Below the pieces are notes generated by a model. It saw only the letters and a list, made by a program, of their open reading frames with translations, was not told the origin of the DNA and did no database searches. A DNA stretch of 35,993 nucleotides from Chara braunii (Eukaryota > Streptophyta > Charophyceae > Charales > Characeae). The stretch lies in contig BFEA01000324.1 of assembly GCA_003427395.1 (NCBI GenBank), forward strand, positions 1,096,481 to 1,132,473, given 5' to 3'. Positions 9,111-18,887 of the stretch are shown here, piece after piece; the first letter of the stretch is position 1; each line of letters starts with the position of its first letter. The position numbers were made by a program, and so were the translations under genes.

Positions 9111-9383
9111 AAGAACTCTCAGCAAATGCAGAAATCGATCTAAGCAAAAACTGCCCCAGAAAATGCAGGAATTGAAGCTAACTCCTATAGCTCTAGCACG
9201 TGGCGAGCAACTACAGCAACTACCTATCAACTTCAAACTCAGACTAGGTAGTGATGTCATTCAGTCACATGCAGGCCACGCCACAAAGGTAAGTACTCTC
9301 ACCACCCTAAGTCAATTTAGCAAACAATAGTTCATAGTCTTTCAATGACTTAACCCTTTATATCCTGCTTACATAGGGCATTG

Positions 9384-10213
9384 GGACTGACCATTCGTCT
9401 TAGAAACAATGTCGACCCTCTGCCTTAGGTATACACGAACATGTTGCACAACTACTTTTCGCTTCATTGGGCATATGACTAAGCCATTCGTCTTAGAAAT
9501 CATGCTTAGCCGCCCTGAACTGTTTAAATAGCCAAGTTATATATATATATATCTGCACCTTAGTCTTCAAAAAGAGGACGTATGGTTGGGCCATTCGTCT
9601 TAGAAACAATGCTCAGCCTGCCTAGGTTACCTTCAGTTATAACTCTTGATTATACTCTCTTTGTTTGTAATAAGGCTATAGTCAGGTCATTCGTCTTAGA
9701 AACAATGCCTGACTAGCCTTGTTCGCATATAGGTACATATATGTATAGCATTATAAAAATTCATATTCCTTTGTCTCATTATAGTCTTGTGGCCTCAGAC
9801 TTAGACCATTCGTCTTAGAAACAATGTCTAGTCCTTTGGCCTGAACCCTCCCTCAGAATAAAACAGCCAAAGAAAGATGAGTCATTCGTCTTAGAAACAA
9901 TGCCCAACTCTCATTTTCTCAGCACATAAAAAAAAACAAAGTACCCTGGGTCTGACCCAGAGACTGTTCAGAAACCACCCACGTAAACAGCGACCAGACC
10001 ATTCGTCTTAGAAACAATGTCTGACCCTCAAAAGTCAGACAATCAATACTCCTCAGAATTAAAGTCGCCAGGCCATTCATCTTAGAAACAATGTCTGGCA
10101 CAATGAAAGAAACACAACAACCAAGTCATTCGTCTTAGAAACAATGCTTGGTTCTTCAGAAAACAGAACAAAACATAGCAGTCAGGCCATTCGTCTTAGA
10201 AACAATGCCTGAC
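9384..10213 (+). ncRNA. Array of 10 hairpins with constant core and variable stems (element A)
   Basis: The 20-base core CATTCGTCTTAGAAACAATG begins at 9392, 9485, 9592, 9688, 9807, 9883, 10000, 10074, 10137 and 10188, almost invariant (one variant ends ATCATG, one has CATTCATC). Its ends, CATT and AATG, pair. Outside the core most units have complementary arms that differ between units: GGTTGGG/CTCAGCC, GTCAGG/CCTGAC (extended by AATAAGGCTA/TAGCCTTGTT beyond a TA bulge), GCCAGG/TCTGGC, AACCAAG/CTTGGTT. Units 1 and 6 have weak arms. Spacing is 51-119 bases. Sequence between hairpins is unrelated. Function is unknown; the pattern fits a structured RNA or a cruciform-forming DNA array. Confidence 0.88.
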
Positions 10214-10412
10214 CCTATAAGACTCGTTCAATCGCAAGCAAAACTGCCTTCCTCCCAACCTTCCCCCTGATGGAACCCCTTGTGACAATCTGCTTTCAGG
10301 CAATCAAAGAAACTGAGACAGTCATTATACATGCACTCCTTTAGTTAGTCTGATTTGTATCCTGAAAGTCAATCCAAAAAGTCAAAGTAAGTGTTACATA
10401 CAGCCCAATCAA

Positions 10413-10440
10413 CCAATACATGGGGAGGTGTATAAATAGG
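10413..10440 (+). promoter_or_regulatory. CCAAT and TATA box pair in element A
   Basis: CCAAT at 10413-10417 is followed by TATAAATAGG at 10431-10440, a textbook plant-type Pol II core promoter. Transcription would start around 10465, at the beginning of a block strongly shared with element B (GTTTCCTGCCTCCAGAAC). The matching place in B (about 26155) has a weaker ATAATACATAGG. If real, the hairpin array would be upstream of this start. Confidence 0.45.
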
Positions 10441-10466
10441 GGTTATACTGAGTTTATAAGGGAAAG

Positions 10467-10735
10467 CAAAGATTACCTCTGAGTTTCCTGCCTCCAGAAC
10501 TCCTCCTGAGTTTCGGCAGAGCTCCCGCAATCGGTGGGGCAACCTCCCACAAAGGCCTTGGCGCGGATTACGAGTTGCAATCCCGTCTGCGGCCTTCCTC
10601 TCAGCACCAGGAGACTAGACTTAGAGTAAGAAAGGCAGAAGAAGAAGTTTGAGTCTCGCAGATACAAGGGGGGTGCACTCAGACTCGTGCGAGAGGGCCT
10701 GGATGCCTTCAGCGCCTGAGGGCCCCGCAATGGTG
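10467..10735 (+). repeat. Strongly conserved A/B block downstream of the TATA box
   Basis: This is the best-conserved block between the elements (partner 26200-26465). Shared words include GTTTCCTGCCTCCAGAAC, GGCAGAGCTCCCGCAATCGG, TGGGGCAACCTCCCA, GCCTTCCTCTCA and GGCCCCGCAATG. GGGGCAACCTCCC can form a small hairpin. Not coding in any frame I trust. Confidence 0.8.
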
Positions 10736-10859
10736 GCCAAGTGCAACACCTTGGTCAACTTGGAGTCGAACTGTCGAACCCAACCCTCCTGACGAACTCC
10801 CAAGTTGCAACGATAACCCCCCTTTCCGCAAGCTTAGCCACTCGCCCGCACCTCCCTTA

Positions 10860-12540
10860 GTCCAACCACTGCTACGCGGCCAGCTGTATTAGTTGACAAT
10901 AGCCAGCAGTAGCATGTGGTAGCATGCAGCAGCCAACAACAGACGACAGCAATTCGTGGCTGCCAACAACTGGTCATAGCCTGGGCACAGTCAAGCAGGT
11001 GAGGCAGGGGTTTGTATCGACCTAGTAGCAGCCGGCAGCAGGCAGCTGGCTTCAGCAGCAGCCAGCCGCAACAACTCCTTCAAGACCGCAAGAGCCCCTT
11101 CCCTATGCAACCTGACGATCGCTCCCGGCTCGTAGCACTACCTCCTCTTACAGCCTGATTACCCCTCCTACACACACTCTTGCTCCCCATGGTCTGGCTG
11201 CGGTCACACAACGCCGAACAACCGCTCTCAAAGTCACACAACAGCTTGCAGCAACCTTGGCAGCTCCTGTAGTTGAAATGTAGTCTGTGCAGCAGGGTAC
11301 AACGTGTTCAGCAGTACGGCGCTGTTTCACAAAACCCCGTATTTAGTAACCAGTACAACAGTTGTTCCAAGTAATAGCACATGTGAAGCATCTTGCGGCC
11401 TGCATAAATAATAGAGCAATACCGGATATTGCAACCGGAAGCTCAGTGCAGAGTGGTTCCTTGAGCACATAGCGTCGGTGGTAGCCCCTCTTGCAGTTCA
11501 TACTACACCTGCACTTCCCAATACGGAGTCGCAGTCCCACTGTTTAAAGCGGCTATCGAGCCTGGCGCACTTAGAACAGTGCAGTAGCCGCAGCAATCTC
11601 AACACGCTATAGCAGACTCCGTAGTCAAAGAACGGTAAGTCACGCAATCAAGGAGCAGTGCTACGCCATAGCACAGTCCCTGTGGCAAGTAGGATCAGCT
11701 ACAGCCAGTAGCGGTTTGTGCGCATAGTTAGTGAAACAGGCCCAACTACAGTAAATACAAGCAATACACAGTAATTCGTACGGGCGCCAACCAGCACAGC
11801 AACCCACAGTGAACACAATACTGCTGCAGCGAAAGACACGTGGTCAAAGTAGTCATCCGATCGCTGAGAACTAGCAACCCCGCGGACTGATGGAGGCACA
11901 GCCCGCTCAATATCCATGCGGCTTATCCACCAGTGGGAATGGTACTACCCTGCCCGCAATATTATGAGTACACAGCCACAGTAGCACTCCCTCCCACCGA
12001 GTATATCGCCCAACACCGCAGGCAACGACCTCCCTGCCCGCAGGCTTGGCCGTAATGGTCTCCCTTAGCTCTTTGTACCCAAACCGCTACTGTCTCCGTG
12101 GCTGCCCGCACTGTGCAAAACGACACTGTACTCTCCCTCCCAGCGATCTTCGTTTCTCTGTCAGATTGCAGCTTCACTCCCCCTTATGTTCTGCGTGAAC
12201 AACTCAATGAGAGTTCAACATAGGAGAGAACAAAGAACGCACGAGCCTCAACTGGCATAGCAACAGAGCGCCCCTGCAACAACCAGTACAACATCAGCAA
12301 CCCTCTCGAAGAATCGCTTCCGTAGCGATGGTCAACAACTAATAGCAGTTACACCCTGCTGCAGCAGCCGGCATGAGCAACATCAATAAAGGTGGCACAA
12401 CAACAAGTTCAATACAACATTGAACCAAAGTAGTGCAGCCAGTGGCAGACTGTAGCCGATCGTAGCCCTCTGCACCCGACTGTAGCGGCCAGCAGAACCA
12501 AACGAAGTGCGTAATGGTATTGGCCAGGACACTGCGGCTC
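10860..12540 (+). repeat. CAG/GCAGCA-rich region of element A
   Basis: Irregular runs of CAGCAG, GCAGTAGC and AGCAACA dominate on the plus strand without forming a regular microsatellite or an open frame. Element B has the same composition at 26480-27860. I see no gene. Confidence 0.6.
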
Positions 12541-13684
12541 AAACTTCGTCTCCTGCCACTTCAGCCCAACAAGAAGGTCAGTACCCCAGCCAAACTTCCC
12601 GCTGCTCCGCTCGTCCCCTTGCCCGGTGGGGGTGGGTAGCACGTTGGCCACCAGATAGTCCTGCAATCCCACAGTTTGCCTCTATGTTGCTTAGTGTTAG
12701 CGCCCGCTGCGTCTCCTTCCGCTGCTGCACTCGTTCCGCCTCTTTATATCATTCCTTCAATGAACCTGGTCAGGATTGATCCAGGTGTGCGCCATACCCG
12801 ACCGGGCACTTAGTGTCCGATATCACGACAACACGACGACATACCATAGTCGAAATCTGATAACCGTTGGCGAAGGCAAAGGAAGACCATGCAGGATCGA
12901 TCATCGGCATAGCGACCTATCCCATGATTTCGATGGCGGCGGTCTTGACGACAACCAAGGGCACACAACGTTGGTCCACGCTCCACTTCTCGCCAAGTGT
13001 ATCAAGATGAAGAAGATTCCTCCACAAAAAAATGCAGACACATATATTCTTCTTCTTACCACCAGAGCTCCTACTTCCTCCTCACACCGTGTTGCCATTA
13101 CACTTGCCTAGTAAGCATCTCTTCTCTCGCTCTAGCATGTGCCGACGTCCCAAAAACGATGAAGGTCACCTTGTATTTGCTGCAGATTGCCCCGATCTTG
13201 ATCGCCGGTATAGGATACGAAAGACTGCGTCCTAAACAAGTACGCATCTCCCCCTGATCACCATAGCAAACTCCAATAAGACCCACCCCTATTCGGATGC
13301 CTACAACCTTTGTAGGAAGAGCAAAATAAAAAAAAGAAAATGACTGAATCTTCCTCAAAACATGAGAAGATACATCACGTATCTAGACTTCAATTTTTAC
13401 TCCTGGGCGCAGCCCTCGGTGCTCATGCCGCTCATATCAGCCCATTAGGGGGCGATTCTGAGTCTGCCATTCAACTCGCAATGTATCGAAACCTCGGAAT
13501 AACATCTCTAACCCTCGCAATCCATCCACAAACGAGCCAGATATTCACTTTCTCTCATTCCACCTCACTTACTAACAGCGCAGCCCATACCATATGTACC
13601 GCCTGAAACGCCCATCCTACGTGAAATCTGACTCCTCCATCAGCTTCGCCCTACCAAGAAACCCCAATTTCAAGCCTCACTTCG
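12541..13684. other. Element A, unassigned
   Basis: Mixed-composition non-coding sequence. Short frames exist but none has a recognisable domain or sustained coding character. I found no clear repeat landmark here. Confidence 0.5.
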
Positions 13685-13712
13685 CCCGATTCCGTTAAGG
13701 AACGGGCGAGCT
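13685..13712 (+). repeat. Shared block ATTCCGTTAAGGAACGRGCGAGC (A copy)
   Basis: CCGATTCCGTTAAGGAACG at about 13687 recurs at 29636 in element B (one base changed further on) and lies upstream, in plus coordinates, of the U6-like segments in both elements. It contains the near-palindrome TTCCGTTAAGGAA. Confidence 0.75.
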
Positions 13713-13859
13713 ATGCCTTCTTCCGCTCATCACTTCACCTTCACCATCTCCGCCGCGCAGGTCGTCTTCTTCCTTCCGAATACAATACCCCCCTCTACCG
13801 CTCACAGTCTGATAGCTATTTCGGGCTGTCAGGAACTGCTAACTAAGGCCCGCCCTGCA

Positions 13860-13938
13860 CTTATACTCGTTATGCTTGCGCAAGGGCCATGCTAATCTTC
13901 CCAGCATCGTGCCAATTTTAACGAATGTCCCGAAGGAC
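13860..13938 (-). pseudogene. U6 snRNA-like sequence, copy 1
   Basis: Read on the minus strand from 13938, this follows U6 snRNA over about 79 bases: GTCC, TTCG, GGAC 5' hairpin, then TTAAAATTGG, ACGATG, GAAGATTAGCATGGCCC and TGCGCAAG. The AGC of the catalytic-triad region is present, but the invariant ACAGAGA box is altered (reads TGCTGGGA). The U6 3' end is degraded. The 5' hairpin is two bases shorter than plant U6, with both strands of the stem losing one base. U6 normally forms part of the spliceosome core and is made by Pol III. The altered ACAGAGA box argues against function here. Confidence 0.88.
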
Positions 13939-13967
13939 TGTGCCATGGGTAGTGGCTGGAGGTACCT

Positions 13968-14030
13968 GCGCCGACTTCGGGCCTGTATTTTAATAGTTCA
14001 TGGGTGTGCCGACTGAGCTAAGCCAGTCCC
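13968..14030 (-). ncRNA. tRNA-like Pol III promoter region upstream of U6-like copy 1
   Basis: On the minus strand TAGCTCAGTCGG (14020-14009) is a perfect A-box match to the tRNA consensus, and GGCCCGAAGTCGG (13983-13971) resembles a B box at tRNA-like distance. A full cloverleaf is not visible. The U6-like sequence starts about 30 bases downstream, giving a tRNA-like head followed by a U6-like body. Confidence 0.45.
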
Positions 14031-14722
14031 TTTGCCTGGCCATCCCCGGTACCAGACGCAGGGGTCACGACAGTCCTCCAGCCCCTGCAGTGCTGGTCCC
14101 ACGGCTGCTCAGCGAAGCTGTTCCATAACTCCAGCTACTATTGGACACCCTGATTAGTCATCTGCCCCTATACCCAAGCCCGTCGAAAGAGTTGCATGGC
14201 AGCGCTGCTGCAGCTTCCGTCGGCATTCCCTCTGGCCACGCCCTGCTCAACCGTAGCTCGCCACTTCTCTGGTCCTAATGGGAATGCTCACACCGCGGCC
14301 CCAAATCTGCAAAATACGCAGATTTTTTGGGTAAACCAACTTGAGGTTTTGCGCATGGTTCAGCCACACCGTTGTACCTTTCTAGATGAAACTGGATCCT
14401 GGTCGCCTGCAGCAACAGCAGGTTGGTACTTCGCTGGTCACACAACACTATCCACACACTGTAAAGAAAAACTCTTGTGAACCAGTTCTTACCAATTCTC
14501 AAGGAAAAAATAAAAAAAACTGAGGTACCGCGCGGTCACATCCAATAGTGACTGCAGTTCCTTTGGCCCCACGGCTCCACGAGTTGCTGATAAGCAGGCA
14601 CACACATGGTGCATCTGGGACCTTGGGAAACTCTGTACGACCGGTCTTGTATCTCACACACAGTTACCCGACTAACGCACTACGGCCTCCCCGAACGTCA
14701 AAGCAATAATTGGAAGGGGAAA

Positions 14723-14812
14723 CCGCCTCTTGATTTATGCTCGCCAACCTTGCGCAGGAACCACGCTAGTCCTCTTAGTATCGTTCCAATTTTAACGGAT
14801 GTCCCGAAGGAC
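14723..14812 (-). pseudogene. U6 snRNA-like sequence, copy 2
   Basis: On the minus strand from 14812, about 90 bases follow U6 through to its 3' portion: GTCC, TTCG, GGAC, ATCCGTTAAAATTGGAACG, then a changed ACAGAGA box (ACTAAGAGG), CTAGCGTGG, CCTGCGCAAGG and GCATAAATC. It is the most complete of the three copies. It shares the shortened 5' hairpin and the CCGTTAAAATTGG reading with copy 1, so the copies share a derived ancestor. It occupies the place of the single U6-like copy in element B (30028-30113). Confidence 0.88.
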
Positions 14813-14859
14813 TTCACTCACGGCAGCGCCTACGATACTGTCCCTCATTCCGAAGAGAA

Positions 14860-15130
14860 CGGGACTACCACCAAAAAAAATAAAAAAGAGACCTGGGTTT
14901 TCTAAAAGTGGACTACTGACCGCCTCCTCCTGCCAGTTCCGTGGGTCGGGCCCGCCACCACCTGCCAGCAAAAGTTGGAGGGGATAGCCTTGGCGGTCCT
15001 CCACCCCTCGGCTTTCTCCTCGGTACTCCGCTGCTCCCGTGCCGCCGTAAGCTGGCTCGATCCCCGCACCTCTGTAGTAGTAACCCGATGCCGTAACCTA
15101 TAGGGTTAAGCCCAAGCCTAGAGTTGACAG
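14860..15130 (+). repeat. Element A terminal shared block
   Basis: A-rich sequence (AAAAAAAATAAAAAAG near 14872) is followed by GGGCCCGCCACC, GGGGATAG, ACCCCTCGG, CTCCTCGGTACTCC and CCTATAGGGTTAAGCCC. The same order is found at 30200-30510 in element B, where the A tract is longer. This is the last landmark I can match, so it is used as the approximate right end of the element. Confidence 0.7.
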
Positions 15131-15955
15131 ACGCTGAATCCCATATACGGTGGTGCTGAGGGAAAAGCCTAGGGCCTCACCCCCACCTCCAACCAAGCGT
15201 GCGGCCGCCGGGTATCCACGCCGGCCTCCTTAACTATGTCGTGGCCGCTTCTACATACCACCCTACGTACCGGACCTACCGTCGGTCAAGTACGACAAAC
15301 GAGGGTCAGCCTACGAGTCCCTGACTTAATCAAGGATACAAAGTCAAGCCGGATACCTATGCCGGCAGTACAATCAAAGGGGCAGAATCACACGCGCGCC
15401 TTGAAACCGCACGCCCACTCACCCTACCTACTTATACAACCCTTGCCCACACGCAGGTAGCCATTCGAACACACAGGCCTGAACCAGCAGCCCCTCTGTC
15501 ACTTGCACAAACCAGGGCGGATACCCTTATAACGGTATTCGCGCCGACAACGTAGTGCAGCGACATGGAGGGTGAGTCGCTCTTGAAGAGCCTGGAGCAT
15601 GCCCAATTCCAGAAGAGAGGACACAACGTCCTCGCGAGTCGCAAGCTGCTCGCTGCAACGGGTTGAGTGAATGGCTCGGCGCGTCGGTAGTCGCAGAGGG
15701 GTAGGAGGGGAGACGGTGGTCTGCGGAGGCGCAAAAGGTACTGCAATAGAGGGTTGAGTACACTATGTCGGGTCCTGCGATACCTCAGCTCCAGTAGAGA
15801 AAAGGGCGAACCGCGACGAAGATGTCAGGAAAGCCACTACTGAGGAGGGCGCAAGTGTACACTGCACCGTGGCTAGGAGGCATCGCGGGGATGCGAGATG
15901 CTGGGGGGGGACTGAGCACGACGCTGTTAGCTGATGAGACATCATAGGTACCTCT
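15131..15955. other. Unassigned GC-rich stretch
   Basis: No recognised gene. Minus-strand frames between about 15430 and 15945 are open but have no identifiable domain. The sequence may be more of element A or an old Gypsy gag remnant. I cannot support either. Confidence 0.4.
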
Positions 15956-15959
15956 TATG

Positions 15960-16203
15960 GTGAAAGAGATATTGTATATTGCCTCTTGCCCCAGTGATTA
16001 CAGGTATAAGCATGGTTGGGACTGTTGATGGAGCTCCGACTAACACAAAGATCGAATATTTTGCAAGTAGTTGTGTTTTCCTTTTTATCGTCTCTCACCC
16101 TCCATCGAGTAGCATCATTGTTTACTCTTTCTCTGAGACATGAGGTTTAAGCCCACAACTTTCTAAATGTCACATACATCCATAACCAACTGAGCTAGGT
16201 CAT
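15960..16203 (-). mobile_element. tRNA-derived SINE-like element (minus)
   Basis: On the minus strand a tRNA-like head begins near 16203. TAGCTCAGTTGG (16197-16186) is a perfect A box, and GGCTTAAACCTC (16153-16142) resembles a B box 33 bases later. This is the layout of a Pol III tRNA-derived SINE promoter, and the spacing suits a tRNA. The body and 3' end are not defined; the lower limit given is a guess. Confidence 0.55.
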
Positions 16204-16239
16204 TGGATTGTGATGAGGCTATTACAACAACAGTAAGAT

Positions 16240-16520
16240 AATATTGTGTTACAAAAAAATCGAATCGGCTTTGGCACATGCTGTTCCTTTTCATGGAGGT
16301 GGGAAAAAGTTTTTCTTATAATTCAACTATTCTCAATCACTATCGAACCTACTATTTTTTTCACAATTGTTATATATAGGTTTGGTCTTGTGGCATATAC
16401 ACTTCCTCTTCATAATACTATAGAGAGAGTTATTCTCTTATTGTATTAATTCTCGTAAACTTTAATAAGATAAGATCATCCCTTACATCGATTGGAAGTG
16501 TTTTCCTCTTAGAGTACTAC
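16240..16520. other. Unassigned AT-rich stretch
   Basis: AT-rich plant-like intergenic sequence with a short open frame and no recognised domain. Confidence 0.5.
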
Positions 16521-16530
16521 TGTACTAGGA

Positions 16531-16612
16531 TAGCCGGCGTTTGGGACGGGCGGAACGCCCGAACCCGAATTTTCGAACGTCCGGGGACCCTTCCCCATAC
16601 GTTCGGCCCGAA
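16531..16612. repeat. GC-rich palindromic repeat, copy 1
   Basis: GCCGGCGTTTGGGACGGG followed by GGAACGCCCGAACCC recurs at 22659-22694 in the same orientation. It can fold (GGCGTT/AACGCC) and is followed by further CGAACG/CGTTCGG words. Terminal GC-rich palindromes preceded by TAGG are common at hAT-type element ends in plants, but no second end or 8-bp duplication was found. Confidence 0.6.
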
Positions 16613-16748
16613 CGCTTACTTTTCTTTTCTTTGTTTTTAGAGGGGGTATTCTTTGCACTGCCTATTTTATCATTAAAATATACATATGTATATGCAAGGG
16701 GGGAGGCATGTGTCCCCTGAACGGTTGGAACCCCTCCCCACATCCTCG

Positions 16749-16801
16749 TGTGTATGTGTATGTGTGTGTTTGTGCATGTGCATGTCACGTGTGTGTGTGT
16801 G
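16749..16801. repeat. GT-rich microsatellite
   Basis: Imperfect (GT)n with AT and CATG interruptions, ending immediately before the adapter junction. Confidence 0.85.
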
Positions 16802-16805
16802 CCCC

Positions 16806-16843
16806 CTGTCTCTTATACACATCTAGATGTGTATAAGAGACAG
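16806..16843. other. Tn5 mosaic-end library junction (second copy)
   Basis: The same head-to-head pair of 19-bp mosaic ends as at 6531-6568. Translated across, it gives the well-known contaminant peptide VSYTHLDVYKRQ. It separates the GT-rich sequence from the duplicated 1029-bp block, so the join to its right is not trustworthy. Confidence 0.98.
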
Positions 16844-17872
16844 GGAAAGCAGAAAGTAATGGCAGCTAGATCCTATAATGTTAGAGATAGTAGCCTCAGT
16901 CTGAGACCAACAAAGCAACAACAAGACAACCATATGTCACAGGAGGAATGTGTCGCAAACCAAAGGGTGGGATGGTCTCTGAGGATGGCGAATGCAGCCT
17001 AGGGGTCGATAAACTCCTAAGGGCATCCACACATAAATAATAGGGAGACACATGTCATCAGGCTCAATGAGGGTAGGAAACTGGGAGCGAACAGAACCAA
17101 TGACCCAAACAGATAGACCATCAGGGCGGGTAATGATCGACTAAAGGGGTGACCGCTATAGAGGGTCGACCATGCAAGAGAACAAGGGAGCCTGGGATAC
17201 TGGGCGCACCTAGATGAAGCATGCAAGGCTACCTAACTAGGGCGTGAGCCGGCAGAGGGTAGAAAAATGATGGGTAAGGGAATCATGCAAATGACTCCTA
17301 AGGTGAGGGAAGTCGGAGCTAGATTCGTAAACTGGGAAGCTAGGGCAACGCTACGGTCCCGATGCCAATTCGTATATCAAGGGAGAGTCCAACTTAGAGG
17401 AACCTGGCGAAGGGAGACCATCATGCGACACAACCAGGGTATTGTACAGGGTAAGGTGGTAAGAGAGTGACGACGTATGAAGTAGGCAGACCTGATCGTG
17501 ACGAAGTCCATGAAGCTGCCGTTGACATCCATGATGAGAAGTCTGGAATGTCGTCGAGGAAGAACCGCAACGTCGACGAGCTGAAGTGGCAAAACTAGAG
17601 TGGATGAAGTACTGAGAAGTCAAAGACGTGGAAAGATAAGTCAGAGTCAATTGTCGTATCGAGCAGGACGACGACGAGTGTGATGTGAACGCTCATAAGC
17701 ATCTGACTGCTGCTGAAGGTCTGCCTCAGATGGAGCAGGCTCGACTTCAGTGGTCTCCTCAGCCGAGGGAGAAGGAGGAGGGTCAATGGGTTGAGGAGGA
17801 GCAGTCAACCCAGCACGACGAGCACGGTCATAGGCACGCACCAACATGCGAGCGTGCTGCAAGTGCTCGAGG
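16844..17872. repeat. Second copy of the 1029-bp segment (likely assembly artefact)
   Basis: Appears identical to 1392-2420, including the truncated chromodomain frame. It starts at the base after the adapter junction and ends at an N followed by poly-A. A genuine second insertion would not be bounded by an adapter and a gap base or show complete identity. Confidence 0.93.
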
Positions 17873-17965
17873 NAAAAAAAAAAAAAAAAAAAATATTGAT
17901 TAATTGATTGATTGATTGACCGACTGAGGGTATAGGGTTTGCGTCGGGGTGGAGCGACCCCATCT

Positions 17966-18002
<37 letters not shown>

Positions 18003-18037
18003 AAAAAAAGCAAAAAAAAAAAAAAAAAAAAAAAAGA

Positions 18038-18077
<40 letters not shown>
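17873..18077. repeat. N plus poly-A low-complexity stretch
   Basis: One N at 17873, then A runs (17874-17893, 17967-17997 and most of 18001-18077). These are broken by a (TGAT)n-like segment and a short SINE-tail-like GGAGCGACCCCATCTC before the longest run. Probably a gap filled with low-complexity reads. Confidence 0.85.
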
Positions 18078-18078
<1 letters not shown>

Positions 18079-18797
18079 GATGAGGTTTTAAAAAATTTCA
18101 ACCCCTTTATCATTATTGGATTTAATATTTTTTAATAAGAAAATAATTATGAAATTTTAGGTCCAGGTACGAAATATAATACGAAATTTGACCCCAAGAT
18201 GGGGTTTTGCGGGTCCCGAACCCGTAGGGAGACGGACCCCGAACGGACGAAGGTCCGCCTTGATGCCTCCGTACGTACGGGTTCGTAACCCTAACTATTA
18301 TAATTTTTTTCTTAAGTTATATTTTTCCTTAAGTTGTACCATCATACAATCACCGATTCGTGTATTAATTTCAAATATTTTCTACCTGTTTTTGTTGATA
18401 AATTCCGCTTGTTTCAAGCGTGGTAATTTTTTTTTATTTTAAAACTACTTCACGATAAATATTTTTATTTTATTTTCTTTGAAAGAGGTTTTTGTTTGCA
18501 GTCGGTTAGCGAGCGGTTTTATTTTTCACTCCTTTAGTCGGGATTTGATATAATGTTACTGTTTTCACTTCATGGTTACAAATTTGCACTATTACGCGAA
18601 TTTTTATTTCATCTACAAAGTGTTTTCGCCATTTTGTTTCACAAAAACGAGGTTTTGGGCGTTTTTTTTAAATACAATATATACACTGTACATATCGAAT
18701 ACTACAAAATATTTTCCTCTCAACTTTCATAGGCGAACATTTTGATATTGTTTTTTTGCTTTTCAAATATTATATGCATTATGGTAGTGTGAATGTC
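18078..18797. other. AT-rich stretch with a small GC-rich hairpin island
   Basis: No gene. The island at 18190-18295 contains the hairpins ACCCCAAGATGGGGT and CGGACGAAGGTCCG, and a CGTACGTACGGGTTCG palindromic segment ending GTAACCCTAAC, which could be the end of a transposon. The remainder is AT-rich and featureless. Confidence 0.5.
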
Positions 18798-18887
18798 AAT
18801 TTTTCATACGTTACTTTGGCGTCAGCCTCGACCAGTAGGTTGAATTTTTCATACGTTACTTTGGCGTCAGCCTCGACCAGTAGGTTG
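18798..18887. repeat. 45-bp tandem duplication
   Basis: Two apparently identical 45-base copies (18798-18842 and 18843-18887) that include TTACTTTGGCGTCAGCCTCG. Confidence 0.93.

Larger units (their letters stand above)
5893..15130 (+). repeat. Element A: long structured non-coding repeat
   Basis: Ordered landmarks in this span reappear in the same order and orientation at 22723-30510 (element B). They include the opening GC-rich hairpin block, the TACACGGAGTCAACTCCAAC block (8260; 23840), the CTGTTATC hairpin (8493; 24077), the TTTCGGCAGCGC repeats (8803; 24263), the hairpin array (9384; 24766), the CAATCGGTGGGGCAACCTCC block (10528; 26252), U6-like sequence (14723; 30028) and a CCTATAGGG block (15097; 30473). 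No ORF in it looks coding. Identity to B ranges from high in short blocks to undetectable by eye between them. Outer limits are approximate, set by the first and last shared landmarks. Plus is used because most block features were defined that way; the transcribed strand is not proven. Confidence 0.8.

Noticed and set aside
9384-10213. CRISPR-like direct-repeat array
   Set aside because: Spacing is irregular, the repeat is flanked by unit-specific complementary arms, and the context is a eukaryotic transposon-rich scaffold without cas genes.
12507-13606. Short open frames in element A as genes
   Set aside because: Overlapping frames on both strands, no domains, low-complexity composition, and no conservation of frame with element B.
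5893-15130. Element A as the 5' LTR of the chromovirus to its left
   Set aside because: It lies on the correct side, but gag and a primer-binding site are missing, the chromovirus 3' side has no matching sequence, and element B is not next to a chromovirus of that type.
15432-15945. Gypsy gag remnant upstream of element A's end
   Set aside because: Open minus-strand frames exist but show no capsid or zinc-knuckle motif.
16844-17872. A second, independent chromovirus insertion
   Set aside because: It appears identical to 1392-2420, starts directly after a library adapter and ends at an N and poly-A, so an assembly artefact is far more likely.
17940-17997. Alu-like tail (GAGCGACCCCATCTC then poly-A) as human contamination
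   Set aside because: Only this short tail resembles Alu; the sequence before it does not match an Alu body.
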